Numbered from the stretch's first letter, positions 7,263 to 15,569 are shown. The stretch is 64,000 bases of DNA from Paracoccus contaminans (GCF_002105555.1 NZ_CP020612.1:2658001-2722000), one strand, 5' to 3'. The notes: generated by a model not told the origin, from the letters alone. Numbers and translations are program-made.

Positions 7263-9470
7263 CTAACGATCCCCGCCGGTGCCGGACTGGCGGTCATCCG
7301 ACGCCAGCCATTCATCGAGCTTTGACCAGCGCCGCCGCCCCGACACGTTTTTCACGGCGATCGCCACCGCCTTCTTCTGGCCGACCAGCACCACGAGCTT
7401 CTTGCCGCGCGTGACGCCGGTATAGATCAGGTTGCGCTGCAGCATGGCGTAGTGCTGCGTCATGACCGGGATGACCACGGCCGGGTATTCCGATCCCTGG
7501 CTCTTGTGGATGGTGGCCGCATAGGCTGGCACCAGCGTGTCGAGCTCGCCAAAGGCGAAGGTCACTGCGCGACCGTCGAAATCCACGGAGAGTTCGCCCT
7601 CGTCGAGGTCGACATCGTCGATCATGCCGATGTCCCCGTTGTAGACGTCCTTGTCGTAGTCGTTCTCGATCTGCATGACCTTGTCGCCCGGCGCGAAGGT
7701 CCAGCCAAATCGCTCGACACGCTTGTCGCCCGCCGGGTTCAGGGCCGCCTGCAACTCGATGTTGAGGGAACGGGCGCCCACGCCACCACGGTTCATGGGG
7801 CACAGGACCTGGATATCCCTGATCGGATCGAAGCCGAAGCGGCGCGGGATGCGTCTGGCGACGAGCTCGACGATCCGGGCGACGGCCTCTTCCGGATCCG
7901 CCGCCGGGACGAAATAGAAATCCGCCGCATCACCTGGGGGTGACAGATCCGGCATGTGCCCGGCATTGATGGCATGCGCCGTCGTGATGATCTTGCTCTG
8001 GGCCGCCTGGCGGAACACCTCGGTCAGCCGCACCACCGGCACCGCGCCCGAGGCGATGATATCCGCCAGGACCTGGCCGGGGCCGACGGAGGGCAGCTGG
8101 TCGATGTCGCCCACGATCAGAAGCGCGGCATTGCTCGGCACAGCCTTCAGGAGCGATTGCATCAGCATCACATCCACCATCGAGCTTTCGTCGATCACCA
8201 GCAGATCGCAGTCGAGCGGGTTGTCCTGGTCCCGCTTGAAGCCGAACGCCTTCGGGTCAAACTCGAGCAGCCGATGGATGGTCTTGGCCTCCATGCCGGT
8301 GGCTTCCGTCATGCGCCTGGCCGCTCGGCCTGTGGGCGCGCAGAGCAGGAGCCTGACGCCTTTCGCCGCCAGGATGCGCAGGATGGAATTCACGATGGTT
8401 GTCTTGCCGACGCCGGGACCGCCGGTGATCACCATGGCCTTGGACCGCAGCGCCAGCCGGATCGCCTCGGCCTGGCTGGCTGCGAGTGTGAGACCGGTCT
8501 TCTGTTCGATCCACGGAAGCGCCTTATCGGTATCGATCTTTGTCCACGACAACCGGCCGGTGCCGATCCGCTTCAGCTGCTCGGCAATCCCACGTTCGGC
8601 GAGGTAGAGCCCCGTCAGGAAGATGCAGTCCGCTTCCCCGACCCTGTCGGCCGTGACCGTCTCTTCGGCGAGTTCCTCGAGCAGGGCGCTCTCGATCAGC
8701 GGCGCGGGGACTTCGAGAAGCTTCTCTGCCAGGCCGATCAGCTCTGCGCGGGGCAGGCCGCAATGGCCGTCTCCCATGGCCTCGGTCAGCGCGTAGGAAA
8801 TCCCGGCGCGCACCCTGATCATCGCGCTCTTCTCGATGCCGAGCTTCTCGGCGATCGTGTCAGCCGTCCGAAACCCGATGCCGCGGATGTCCCTGGCCAG
8901 CTGGTAGGGATTCTCGCTCATGACCTGCACGGCATCCGTGCCGTAGGTCTTGAAGATCCGCACGGCGCGCGCGGTGCCCACGCCATGCTGGTGGAGGAAT
9001 ACCATGATCTCCCGGATGGTCTTCTGGTCCGCCCAGCCTGACGTGATCCTCGCGGCACGTACGGGGCCGATGCCCTCGACTTCGCGCAGCCGCTCGGGGG
9101 TCGCCTCGATGATGTCGAAGACGTCTGTCCCGAACTGCTTCACCAGTCGCCGCGCGTAGACCGGTCCGATCCCGCGGATCATGCCCGAGCCGAGGTACTT
9201 CTCGATCCCCTCGATGGTCGACGGCGCCGATGTCTTCAGGAAATGCGCCTTGAACTGCAGGCCGTGATTGCGGTCGTTCAGCCAGCTCCCGGAGGCGGTG
9301 ATCCACTCGCCGGCCGAGATCATCGCGGCGTGTCCGACCGTCGTGACGAGGTCCCGATGCCCCCGTGCCTTCACGCGCAGCACGCAGAATCCGTTCTCGC
9401 TGCTGTGGTAGGTCACCCGCTCCACGAGCCCGGCGAGGACCTCGGTCGGGTTCTCGGCCTGTGACCTCAT
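7263..9470 (-). CDS. recD2: RecD2-type ATP-dependent DNA helicase
   Basis: 5'-3' superfamily 1B DNA helicase (735 aa) of the RecD2 type, which works without RecBC. The N-terminal OB-like domain is marked by LVERVTYHSSENGFCVLRV. It is followed by helix-hairpin-helix repeats (MIRGIGPVYARRLV, VEGIGPVRAARI, IRGIGFRTAD). The motor has Walker A GGPGVGKTT (350-358), Walker B LLVIDESSMVD, motif GDIDQLPSVGPG and the C-terminal YAATIHKSQGSEYP and YTGVTRGKK. Length fits the family. It sits between the recombinase operon and the repressor, all leftward. Relatives often accompany phage-type S24 repressors, so it may belong to the element. A role in phage recombination or repair is inferred. Confidence 0.9.
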   Translation of the reverse strand: MRSQAENPTEVLAGLVERVTYHSSENGFCVLRVKARGHRDLVTTVGHAAMISAGEWITASGSWLNDRNHGLQFKAHFLKTSAPSTIEGIEKYLGSGMIRGIGPVYARRLVKQFGTDVFDIIEATPERLREVEGIGPVRAARITSGWADQKTIREIMVFLHQHGVGTARAVRIFKTYGTDAVQVMSENPYQLARDIRGIGFRTADTIAEKLGIEKSAMIRVRAGISYALTEAMGDGHCGLPRAELIGLAEKLLEVPAPLIESALLEELAEETVTADRVGEADCIFLTGLYLAERGIAEQLKRIGTGRLSWTKIDTDKALPWIEQKTGLTLAASQAEAIRLALRSKAMVITGGPGVGKTTIVNSILRILAAKGVRLLLCAPTGRAARRMTEATGMEAKTIHRLLEFDPKAFGFKRDQDNPLDCDLLVIDESSMVDVMLMQSLLKAVPSNAALLIVGDIDQLPSVGPGQVLADIIASGAVPVVRLTEVFRQAAQSKIITTAHAINAGHMPDLSPPGDAADFYFVPAADPEEAVARIVELVARRIPRRFGFDPIRDIQVLCPMNRGGVGARSLNIELQAALNPAGDKRVERFGWTFAPGDKVMQIENDYDKDVYNGDIGMIDDVDLDEGELSVDFDGRAVTFAFGELDTLVPAYAATIHKSQGSEYPAVVIPVMTQHYAMLQRNLIYTGVTRGKKLVVLVGQKKAVAIAVKNVSGRRRWSKLDEWLASDDRQSGTGGDR

Positions 9471-9506
9471 TCACCCCCTCCGGCGGCCGATGTCCGCCGT
9501 GGGCGC

Positions 9507-10184
9507 TCAGATTTCCCGGCCATACCAGCGGACCCGTCCGATGATGTTGACCTCTTCGGAGGTGCATTCATAGGGGCTGTAGTGAGGATTGTCGGAGATG
9601 ATGCGCACGCGGGGCGGGTCGCTGTTCGGGATGTGCTCGAGCCGCTTGGCCACCAGCCCCATGCCGTCGTCCAGTACGAAGATGCCCGGCGGGTTGGGGG
9701 CTCGGCGTGTCATGTCTACCAGCACCGTGTCGCCGCTCAGCAACGTGGGCGCCATGCTGTCGCCCTGCACATGCATGATGCGCAACTGGGACGGGGTGGA
9801 CCTGAGGTTGTGCCGGATCCAGGACCGGCGGAAGTGATACGCCCGGCCTGGCGTATCGCCGTCCTCGGTCACGACCGCACCGCCCCCCATCGAAGGGCGG
9901 GGCGTGGCATGCGCGATCGCCACGAAGGCGTCGTCGGGATTCTCGACGAAGGGTGAGGCGCCCTCCACCTCGCCGATGCCGTGGATCAGCCAGTCCCGAT
10001 CCACCTTCAGCACACGGGCGATCCCGGCGAGACGGTCGAGACCGGGACGCGCCGAGCGTCCGCGCAGGATGTCGTAGACGAAGGAGCGGTTCACCCCGGC
10101 CATCTCCGCGACATGAGCGGGAGCGAGGCCCAGCTGCGCGGCGCGCGCCCTGAGGCGGTCGGCGAGCGTATGGTGCTCGGGCAT
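9507..10184 (-). CDS. HTH-S24 phage repressor (CI/LexA-like)
   Basis: Likely lysogeny repressor (225 aa). The N-terminal XRE-type helix-turn-helix (about 8-65) includes LAPAHVAEMAGVNRSFVYDI. The C-terminal S24 peptidase domain has the serine in GDSM (S143) and the lysine in LVAKRLE (K180), the Ser-Lys pair needed for self-cleavage. It ends with IIGRVRWYGREI, usual for the family. No clear Ala-Gly or Cys-Gly cleavage site was identified, so SOS-triggered cleavage is likely but not shown. It is divergent from the first rightward phage gene, the classic immunity-region layout. Confidence 0.9.
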   Translation of the reverse strand: MPEHHTLADRLRARAAQLGLAPAHVAEMAGVNRSFVYDILRGRSARPGLDRLAGIARVLKVDRDWLIHGIGEVEGASPFVENPDDAFVAIAHATPRPSMGGGAVVTEDGDTPGRAYHFRRSWIRHNLRSTPSQLRIMHVQGDSMAPTLLSGDTVLVDMTRRAPNPPGIFVLDDGMGLVAKRLEHIPNSDPPRVRIISDNPHYSPYECTSEEVNIIGRVRWYGREI

Positions 10185-10294
10185 CGTGTCTCACCTGCCT
10201 GCGGATAATGTTGGATCAGACAGGATTGATGAGAGCACGTCAAGCGGGTTAGAACACAACCGGAACATGTGGTGCAAGGACCGAAGGGGAGCAG
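10185..10294. promoter_or_regulatory. divergent immunity/early control region
   Basis: This 110-base gap separates the leftward repressor from the rightward early gene, so it must hold both promoters and probably the repressor operators. The rightward start has GGGGAG seven bases before its ATG. A leftward TTGACG (from 10239 down) is a plausible -35, but no good -10 follows at standard distance. I could not define operator dyads with confidence. Confidence 0.5.
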
Positions 10295-10978
10295 ATGCAC
10301 ATCGACAAGCTCTATTTCACGCTTCCCGAGATCCTCGAGCGCTGGTCCATCTCCGATTCCGACCTCATCTACCTTGCGGAGAACGACAGGCTGCGCCTCT
10401 CGGTGCGGGTCTACAGGGTCCACATCGAGTTCGGCGCCTTCGAGGAGACCGTGGACGGCGAGCCTGTCCGGATCCCCCGGGAGCAGGCGCGATACAGCGG
10501 CCTGCTCGACCTGCACGCCCACGACGTCCACCAGCTTTTCCGTTGCGGCGAGGTCCACCTCAGTCACTTCCGCACGCCGAAGGCCGACCACGCCACGCTC
10601 CGGGGCGAGGTCGCGCCGGTCCTGGTGCTCATCGGGGATCTGCTGCTGAGGCGCGAAGAACGCGATCGGTTCGAGATCCAGACCGGTTTCTCTGCCGCTG
10701 TCGAGCAGGAGGAAGAGCGCGTCCTGATCGCCTCGGCCGACTATCAGGAGGTTCACTGCAACGGCCACCGCTTCAAGCTCGGACCGATCCAGGCCGAAGT
10801 AGTTCGCGCCCTGCATGAGGCCGCGGGTCGCGGCGAGTCCTGGCAGAACGGCAAGGTCATCCTTTCCGGCGCCGGCTCGCGCAGCCTGCGCATGGCGGAT
10901 GTCTTCAAGTCGCAGGCGAACTGGCGTTCCCTGATCCGTTCGGATGGCCGGGGCGGCTACCGGCTGAACCTCGACTGA
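10295..10978 (+). CDS. early phage protein of unknown function
   Basis: First rightward gene after the repressor (227 aa), with a strong GGGGAG site. The start MHIDKLYFTLPEILERWSIS resembles the helix-turn-helix opening of AlpA/MerR-type proteins that choose among sites. The C-terminal part (about 150-227) reads like a winged helix: YQEVHCNGHRFKLGPIQAEV followed by VVRALHEAAGRG and MADVFKSQANWRSLI. Together they suggest a two-part DNA-binding regulator. The position suggests control of early expression. I do not recognise a named family. Confidence 0.65.
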   Translation: MHIDKLYFTLPEILERWSISDSDLIYLAENDRLRLSVRVYRVHIEFGAFEETVDGEPVRIPREQARYSGLLDLHAHDVHQLFRCGEVHLSHFRTPKADHATLRGEVAPVLVLIGDLLLRREERDRFEIQTGFSAAVEQEEERVLIASADYQEVHCNGHRFKLGPIQAEVVRALHEAAGRGESWQNGKVILSGAGSRSLRMADVFKSQANWRSLIRSDGRGGYRLNLD

Positions 10979-11011
10979 GGCCCTCTCCGCGGCTCCGCCG
11001 TGGGCGCGCGA

Positions 11012-11106
11012 GGGGGATGAGTGGGGGATGGTGGGGGATGAGGGCGCCCTGCCCGCGGCTGGAGCCCTGTCCCGCAAGGAGTTCCCGATCCCCCTCCGCA
11101 TCCCCC
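11012..11106. repeat. GGGGGATG iterated motif, three direct and one inverted
   Basis: GGGGGATG occurs at 11012-11019, 11023-11030 and 11033-11040. Its reverse complement CATCCCCC lies at 11099-11106. The cluster is in the 198-base gap before the AlpA-like gene. Spacing of about one helical turn between the direct copies fits a protein-binding array. Confidence 0.6.
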
Positions 11107-11176
11107 GACGATCCTGACGACATCCCACAGCGCGATCCGGCATCTTCTCCTCAACGACGAACACGAGGAGACACCG

Positions 11177-11443
11177 ATGCTGCAGAGGCATTGCCTGAAC
11201 CAGAAGGAGTTGGCCCGGCGCTGGGGCATTTCCCACCGGACGCTGGAACGCTGGCGCTACGGCGGCCAGGGACCGGCCTTCCTCAAGCTTGGCGGGCGCG
11301 TGCTCTACCGGCTCGGCGACGTCGAAGCCTTCGAGCAGAGCCAGCTCCAGCGTGCGCTGAAGATCAGCGACGCCGTCGCGCGCGCTGGCCACACGCCCCG
11401 CCGTCTGACCGGGGACCCGGCGCGGGCCGCACGAGTATGCTGA
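11177..11443 (+). CDS. AlpA/MerR-like helix-turn-helix regulator
   Basis: Small DNA-binding protein (88 aa). LNQKELARRWGISHRTLERW is a clear helix-turn-helix, followed by the winged segment GPAFLKLGGRVLYRLGDVEA. This is the usual excisionase/AlpA fold that bends DNA or activates integrase genes in mobile elements. A GGAG site precedes the ATG. Its 3' end overlaps the next gene. A role as excisionase or early regulator is inferred; no integrase gene is adjacent on this strand. Confidence 0.8.
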   Translation: MLQRHCLNQKELARRWGISHRTLERWRYGGQGPAFLKLGGRVLYRLGDVEAFEQSQLQRALKISDAVARAGHTPRRLTGDPARAARVC

Positions 11444-11790
11444 TGGTCGCCGCGATCCCTGTCCGCGCCCCTGTGGCGATGCCGAAGCTCACCGAGGTCG
11501 AGCTCTACGCCTGGATCGCACAGGCCGAGGCTGGCGCTCGGCTCGAGTATCACCGCGGCTTTCTGGGGATCGACGTCACGGCGGTGATTTCGACCTTGCT
11601 GGAGTCTGAGCGCCGCCAGCTCGCCGATCTCGGTCAGGCCGCACGGGGCGCCTTCGAGAAGGGCCTCGTACACCTCGTGCAGGAGCGCGTGGGCCCCGAC
11701 CGCTTTGCCTACATCGCCGTCGCCCGACCCAGACCCAAGGCCGCCGCTACCTCGCTCTCGGCGCTGCTCCTCGAAGAGCGCGCCGCGTGA
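11437..11790 (+). CDS. small phage protein of unknown function
   Basis: 117-residue protein starting with ATG CTG ATG inside the end of the HTH gene. The alternative ATG at 11443 is equally possible. It is mostly helical (VELYAWIAQAEAGARLEYHR, IDVTAVISTLLESERRQLAD), with a basic segment AYIAVARPRPKAAATSL near the end. Similar short proteins sit before the recombination genes in related prophages. No catalytic motif was seen. Its stop overlaps the next gene's upstream start. Confidence 0.6.
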   Translation: MLMVAAIPVRAPVAMPKLTEVELYAWIAQAEAGARLEYHRGFLGIDVTAVISTLLESERRQLADLGQAARGAFEKGLVHLVQERVGPDRFAYIAVARPRPKAAATSLSALLLEERAA

Positions 11791-11825
11791 TGGCTCTGCC
11801 AATGCCTTCCAACGGAGACCCCGTC

Positions 11826-12308
11826 ATGCCGCACCCCGACAACGCTCCCCGTTTCGACGATCTCGAACGCTTCGCCCTTGGCGATATCGCGGCCCTGCCG
11901 CCCGACATGTTGCTGGACCTGCAGACGACGTCGCACACCGAGACCGCCCGCGTGAAGCGGCTGCGGGACCGACTCGAGGCCGGGATCGCGCAGCGCTACG
12001 AGGCGGCCGCCGCGACCGAGCGGGCCGCGCAGGGCAAGACCAGCGGCACCGTGCGGGTCGAGGACGAGGGCGTCGTGATCGTCGCGGACCTGCCGAAGAA
12101 GGTGTCGTGGGATCAGGATCGGCTCGCCGTCATGGCCGAGCGCATCCGCGCCGCCGGCGACGATCCGACCGAGTATCTCGAGATCGCCTACCGCGTGCCC
12201 GAGCTGCGCTACGGCGCCTGGCCAGCGGCGATGCGCGAGGGCTTCGCGGACGCGCGCAGCGAGACCACCGGCAAACCCGTCTTCCGGCTCGAGGCTCGAG
12301 TCCGGTGA
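11826..12308 (+). CDS. phage early protein of unknown function
   Basis: About 160 aa. The start at 11826 (MPHPDNAPRFDDLERF) is favoured by a GGAGA site nine bases upstream; GTG 11787 and ATG 11790 are in-frame alternatives overlapping the previous gene. A conserved-looking part is VIVADLPKKVSWDQDRLAVM, followed by DPTEYLEIAYRVPELRYGAW. This pattern recurs in prophages next to Sak4-like ATPases. It may be an accessory to recombination or replication, a guess from position only. Confidence 0.65.
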   Translation: MPHPDNAPRFDDLERFALGDIAALPPDMLLDLQTTSHTETARVKRLRDRLEAGIAQRYEAAAATERAAQGKTSGTVRVEDEGVVIVADLPKKVSWDQDRLAVMAERIRAAGDDPTEYLEIAYRVPELRYGAWPAAMREGFADARSETTGKPVFRLEARVR

Positions 12309-12384
12309 CGCGCGGCGGCGGGACGCCCGGTCGGCAACGCCGGGCAGGTTCCCCTTCGGCACCCGGTCACCCCCGCCGCCGCGC
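12302..12384. other. GC-rich structured intergenic element
   Basis: Perfect 13-base complementary arms lie at 12310-12322 (GCGCGGCGGCGGG) and 12372-12384 (CCCGCCGCCGCGC). Between them is a six-base stem, GCCCGG (12325-12330) with CCGGGC (12340-12345). GGTGAC (12304-12309) can pair with GTCACC (12366-12371) in a crossing arrangement. It fills the gap before the ATPase gene and could act as a leader RNA, attenuator or mRNA-processing site. Confidence 0.45.
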
Positions 12385-12412
12385 ACCCTGAATTCACACC
12401 CCGGAGAACCCC

Positions 12413-13270
12413 ATGGCCTTTCGCATCATCACCGCCGACGAACGGCTCTCGGCCGCCGAGAACAAGACCTCCCTCGCCATCTTCGGCCCGCCCGGCGTCG
12501 GCAAGACCACCCTTCTGAAGACGCTGCCCGCGGAGGAGACCGTCTGCCTCGATCTCGAAGCCGGCATGAAATCGGTGCAGGACTGGCGCGGGGCCTCGAT
12601 CCCGGTGCGCAGCTTCACCGACTTCCGCGATCTGGTCGTGCTGATCGGCGGAGCGGACCCGGCCCAGCACCCGCAGTCCTGGTACGGCACCGAGCGCCAT
12701 GCCTGGCTGCAGGCGCAGCACCGCGACAGCGGCATCGAGGCGTTCCTCGCGTCGAAGCGCATCGTTTTCGTCGACTCGATCACCGACCTGACGCGCCAGG
12801 CCATGGCCTATGCCCGCCAGCAGCCGGAAGCCTTCTCCGACCGGACCGGCAAGCCGGACGTGCGCGGCGCCTACGGATTGCTGGGCCGCGAGGTGATCCA
12901 AGCGCTGAAGCACCTCCAACACGCCCGCGGCAAGACGGTGATCTTCGTCGGCGTGCTGGAAAAGGTCACCGACGAGTTCGGCACAGTCACCTGGCAGCCG
13001 CAGATGGAGGGCAGCAAGGCGGGCCGGGAACTGCCCGGCATCGTCGATCAGGTGGTCTCGATGCAGCTGTTCGCCCCAGACGCGGAAGGTGACTGGCTTC
13101 TCGACGGCACCGGCACCGAACGCCGCCTCGTCTGCCGTTCCGGCAATCCCTGGGGCCTGCCGGCCAAGGACCGCTCCGGTCGCCTCGACATGACCGAGCC
13201 GCCCGATCTTGGCGAATTGCTCGCCCGCATCGACGGCCGCGCCCCAACCCAACCCGCATTCGCCTCCTGA
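12413..13270 (+). CDS. Sak4-like RecA-fold ATPase (single-strand annealing)
   Basis: Phage recombination ATPase (285 aa). Walker A is GPPGVGKTT (about 24-32) and Walker B is IVFVDSITDLT. Together with DLEAGMKSVQDW and the later VIFVGVLEKVTDEFGTVTW this matches the short RecA-core proteins of the AAA_24/Sak4 group. Sak4 proteins anneal complementary single strands with help from a single-strand binding protein, and the next gene is a plausible partner. GGAG precedes the ATG. A general nucleotide-binding phage protein is the conservative reading. Confidence 0.8.
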   Translation: MAFRIITADERLSAAENKTSLAIFGPPGVGKTTLLKTLPAEETVCLDLEAGMKSVQDWRGASIPVRSFTDFRDLVVLIGGADPAQHPQSWYGTERHAWLQAQHRDSGIEAFLASKRIVFVDSITDLTRQAMAYARQQPEAFSDRTGKPDVRGAYGLLGREVIQALKHLQHARGKTVIFVGVLEKVTDEFGTVTWQPQMEGSKAGRELPGIVDQVVSMQLFAPDAEGDWLLDGTGTERRLVCRSGNPWGLPAKDRSGRLDMTEPPDLGELLARIDGRAPTQPAFAS

Positions 13271-13291
13271 TCTCACGAAAGGACCTATGAC

Positions 13292-14059
13292 ATGAGCTAC
13301 GATTTGAATGACGCCCAGCCGCAGATGGCCCCGATCGGCGAGCTGATCCCGGACGGCACCTTCGCCAGGGTGCGGCTGACCATCCGCCCGGGTGGGGTGA
13401 ATGGTGCGACCCCGATGGATGCGTGGTTGCTGAAAGCCTCGCAATCCAGCGACGCGAAGATGCTCGACTGCGAATTCACCGTGGCCGATGGTCCGCACGC
13501 CCGGCGCAAGTTCTGGCAGAGCTTCACCGTGGCCGGCGGCAAGGTCGACGAGAAGGGCCAGTCGATCGGCTGGAAGATTTCGAAGTCCACCTTTCGCGCC
13601 ATGGTCGACAGCGCTCTCGGGCTGGATCCGAGGGACGAAAGCCCTGCCACCAAGGCCAAGCGGGTGCTGCCCGGTCTCAAGCAGCTTGACGGCATCACCT
13701 TTGCCGCCCGGATCATGGTGGAGCCCGCCTCCAACCCGCAGTATCGCGACCAGAACCGCATCGCCAATGTCGTTCTGCCCGACGAGCCGCAGCACGGGCC
13801 GATCATGCGCGGCGAAACCGTGCCGCCCGATCCCGTCAACGCCCCGCCGCGCAAGGCCGCGAGCACCACGCCGCCGGGCTGGCAGGCGCCGGCACCGGCA
13901 TGGGGCACGGCGCAGCCGGCACCCGCCGCCCCGGAGTGGGGCGCGCAGACCGCCCCGGCCGCCCAGACGCCAGCCTCGGCCCCAGTGCCCCCCGCGTCGC
14001 CGCAGCCAGCACCCGCAGCAGCGGGAATGCCCAACATGCCCGCCTGGCTCAATGGCTGA
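13292..14059 (+). CDS. DUF669-like protein, probable ssDNA-binding partner of Sak4
   Basis: 255-residue protein. The folded N-terminal part (1-175) carries LIPDGTFARVRLTIRPGG and KMLDCEFTVADGPHARRKFW, which look like an OB-type sandwich as in DUF669 relatives. The tail (about 180-250) is a long alanine/proline-rich linker ending in MPAWLNG, like the disordered tails and protein-binding tips of single-strand binding proteins. It lies 21 bases after the Sak4-like gene with an AAAGGA site. The ssDNA-binding role is inferred from tail design and pairing with Sak4. Confidence 0.7.
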   Translation: MSYDLNDAQPQMAPIGELIPDGTFARVRLTIRPGGVNGATPMDAWLLKASQSSDAKMLDCEFTVADGPHARRKFWQSFTVAGGKVDEKGQSIGWKISKSTFRAMVDSALGLDPRDESPATKAKRVLPGLKQLDGITFAARIMVEPASNPQYRDQNRIANVVLPDEPQHGPIMRGETVPPDPVNAPPRKAASTTPPGWQAPAPAWGTAQPAPAAPEWGAQTAPAAQTPASAPVPPASPQPAPAAAGMPNMPAWLNG

Positions 14060-14342
14060 GGCACGACCCAGAAGGCGGGCGCGGAAGTCCGACAAGGCTT
14101 CGCGCCCGCCGAGCGAGGCAGACCGGTGGCAGGCGGAGGTAACGCGCGGGGCCGCGCTGGAGATCGGAAGATGGCTCGAGGCTCGAGGAAGACTGCATCA
14201 GCCCATCGCAAGCCTCAGCCTCGTCGACCTCGAAGCCATGGCCACGGCGGCGATCTCGCGCTGGATCGTGCTCCAGACCGAAAAGCTCCAGAGGGCGGGT
14301 TGGCCGCCCGAGGACCCGATCGCGACCTTCTTGCTCGGGTAG
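14052..14342 (+). CDS. small phage protein overlapping the SSB-like gene
   Basis: 96-residue protein whose ATG lies inside the last codons of the upstream gene. The N-terminus is very basic (MAEARPRRRARKSDKASRP). The rest is helical: SEADRWQAEVTRGAALEIGR, SLVDLEAMATAAISRWIVLQ and TEKLQRAGWPPEDP. Function unknown. Its end overlaps the next gene by about 40 bases in another frame. Confidence 0.6.
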   Translation: MAEARPRRRARKSDKASRPPSEADRWQAEVTRGAALEIGRWLEARGRLHQPIASLSLVDLEAMATAAISRWIVLQTEKLQRAGWPPEDPIATFLLG

Positions 14343-14710
14343 CGCTCTGCGCCGTCTGCGCCCGCGAGGCGCGCGGCTTCGGCTACTGCCACGGCCTCCG
14401 TTGGGATCGCCACCCCCATCACCGCTTCTGCTCGCGCCGCTGTCAGGACGCGGGCAGCGCAATTGCCCAGAGGAACAACGGCATGATCGACAAGACCGCC
14501 CGCGAGGCACAGGCGATCCGAGATGCGCGGAGACTGTTCGCCGAAACGCTCAATGATCTCGGGCTCATGGCGCCTTTCTTCGACCGCAGCGCCGCCGAGA
14601 TCGACCGCCTGATCGAGGCGGCGGTCACCGGCTACATCGACAGCATGCAGGACCAGGCCGCGCGCAAGGAACGCACCGGCACCGCCCTCGACGACCCTCT
14701 GCCATTCTGA
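14300..14710 (+). CDS. DUF6511-like zinc-ribbon protein
   Basis: About 136 aa, with an N-terminal zinc-binding look: CAVCAREARGFGYC followed by HRFCSRRCQD, two Cys-x2/3-Cys pairs. A helical C-terminal half follows (AIRDARRLFAETLNDLGLM, AEIDRLIEAAVTGYIDSMQD). This arrangement fits DUF6511 proteins of Rhodobacterales prophages, which have no known activity. The start is uncertain. A TTG at 14300 follows AGAGGGCGGG, but a start closer to the first cysteine pair is possible. It ends ten bases before the exonuclease gene. Confidence 0.6.
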   Translation: MAARGPDRDLLARVALCAVCAREARGFGYCHGLRWDRHPHHRFCSRRCQDAGSAIAQRNNGMIDKTAREAQAIRDARRLFAETLNDLGLMAPFFDRSAAEIDRLIEAAVTGYIDSMQDQAARKERTGTALDDPLPF

Positions 14711-14720
14711 GGGGCGCGCC

Positions 14721-15569
14721 ATGATTGACCTGAACCACAAGTCTGGTTGCCTGTATGGCGCCGCCCCACCGCGCGCGCCGATTGTCGAAGCCATCTCGGC
14801 CGCCATCGACACCGCCCTCGTGGCGCGCAACCGCAGCGAACGGCCCCGGACCTATGTCAGTTCCTCGGGTCTCGGGCGCGACTGCCTGCGCCAGATCCAG
14901 TACGACTTCCTCGCGGTGCCCAAGGACGAGGGCCAGGAGTTCGCGCCGCGCACGCTGCGCATCTTCGAGGCGGGCCACCGGGCCGAGGACATCGTCGCGG
15001 GCTGGTTCCGGATCGCCGGGTTCGACCTGCGCACCGAGCGCCCGGACGGCCGCCAGTTCGGCTTCGAAGCCCTCGGCGGGCGCTTCAAGGGCCATATCGA
15101 CGGCTGCCTCGTGTCGGGCCCCGTCGCGATGGACTATCCCGCGCTCTGGGAGAACAAGGCACTCGGCGCGGCCAGCTGGAAGGACGTGGTCAAGCGCGGC
15201 GTGAGCCTCGCGCGGCCGGTCTATGCCGCCCAGATTGCGCTCTATCAGGCCTACATGGAACTGCCGGCCCCGGCGCTCTTCACCGCGCTGAACCGCGACA
15301 CGATGGAGTTGCACAGCGAGCTTGTACCGTTCGACGCCCGGCTCGCGCAGGAAATGTCGGACCGCGCCGTCGCCGTGGTGCGCGCCTCCGATGCCCGAGA
15401 CTGGCTGCCGCGCGCCGCCACCGAGCCGACGGCCGTCGTCTGCCGCGGCGGCATGGCGGGGGGCAAATGGCACGCGCCCTGTGCATGGGCGAAACGGTGC
15501 TGGGGTGAGCGGCGTCCCGGAAACGCTCCGGTAGAGCGTTTCAGCCGCAAACGGGCGGAGCCCCGGTGA
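14721..15569 (+). CDS. PD-(D/E)XK exonuclease, Cas4/RecB-like
   Basis: Phage exonuclease (282 aa) that would resect DNA ends for the Sak4-type annealing pathway. The active-site pattern is FKGHIDGCL (Asp) then WENKAL (Glu-x-Lys), with a preceding helix FEAGHRAEDIVAGWF. C54-containing DCLRQIQYDF and the C-terminal cysteines in VVCRGG, APCAWAKRCW could hold an iron-sulphur cluster as in Cas4/AddB, though spacing is not canonical. The last 20 or so residues are encoded by the palindrome at 15520-15542, an apparent insertion that extended the tail. The stop overlaps the next start. Confidence 0.82.
   Translation: MIDLNHKSGCLYGAAPPRAPIVEAISAAIDTALVARNRSERPRTYVSSSGLGRDCLRQIQYDFLAVPKDEGQEFAPRTLRIFEAGHRAEDIVAGWFRIAGFDLRTERPDGRQFGFEALGGRFKGHIDGCLVSGPVAMDYPALWENKALGAASWKDVVKRGVSLARPVYAAQIALYQAYMELPAPALFTALNRDTMELHSELVPFDARLAQEMSDRAVAVVRASDARDWLPRAATEPTAVVCRGGMAGGKWHAPCAWAKRCWGERRPGNAPVERFSRKRAEPR
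15520..15542. repeat. REP-like perfect palindrome inside the exonuclease 3' end
   Basis: GAAACGCTC (15520-15528) and GAGCGTTTC (15534-15542) are perfect nine-base arms around a five-base loop. The element shares the GAAACGCT/AGCGTTTC half-site with 7130-7153, in the opposite arm order. It encodes part of the variable C-terminus of the exonuclease. Confidence 0.65.

Noticed and set aside
12209..14095. 628-codon open frame opposite the Sak4-like and SSB-like genes
   Set aside because: Composition is that of an antisense frame in high-GC DNA, and the plus-strand genes carry clear motifs.
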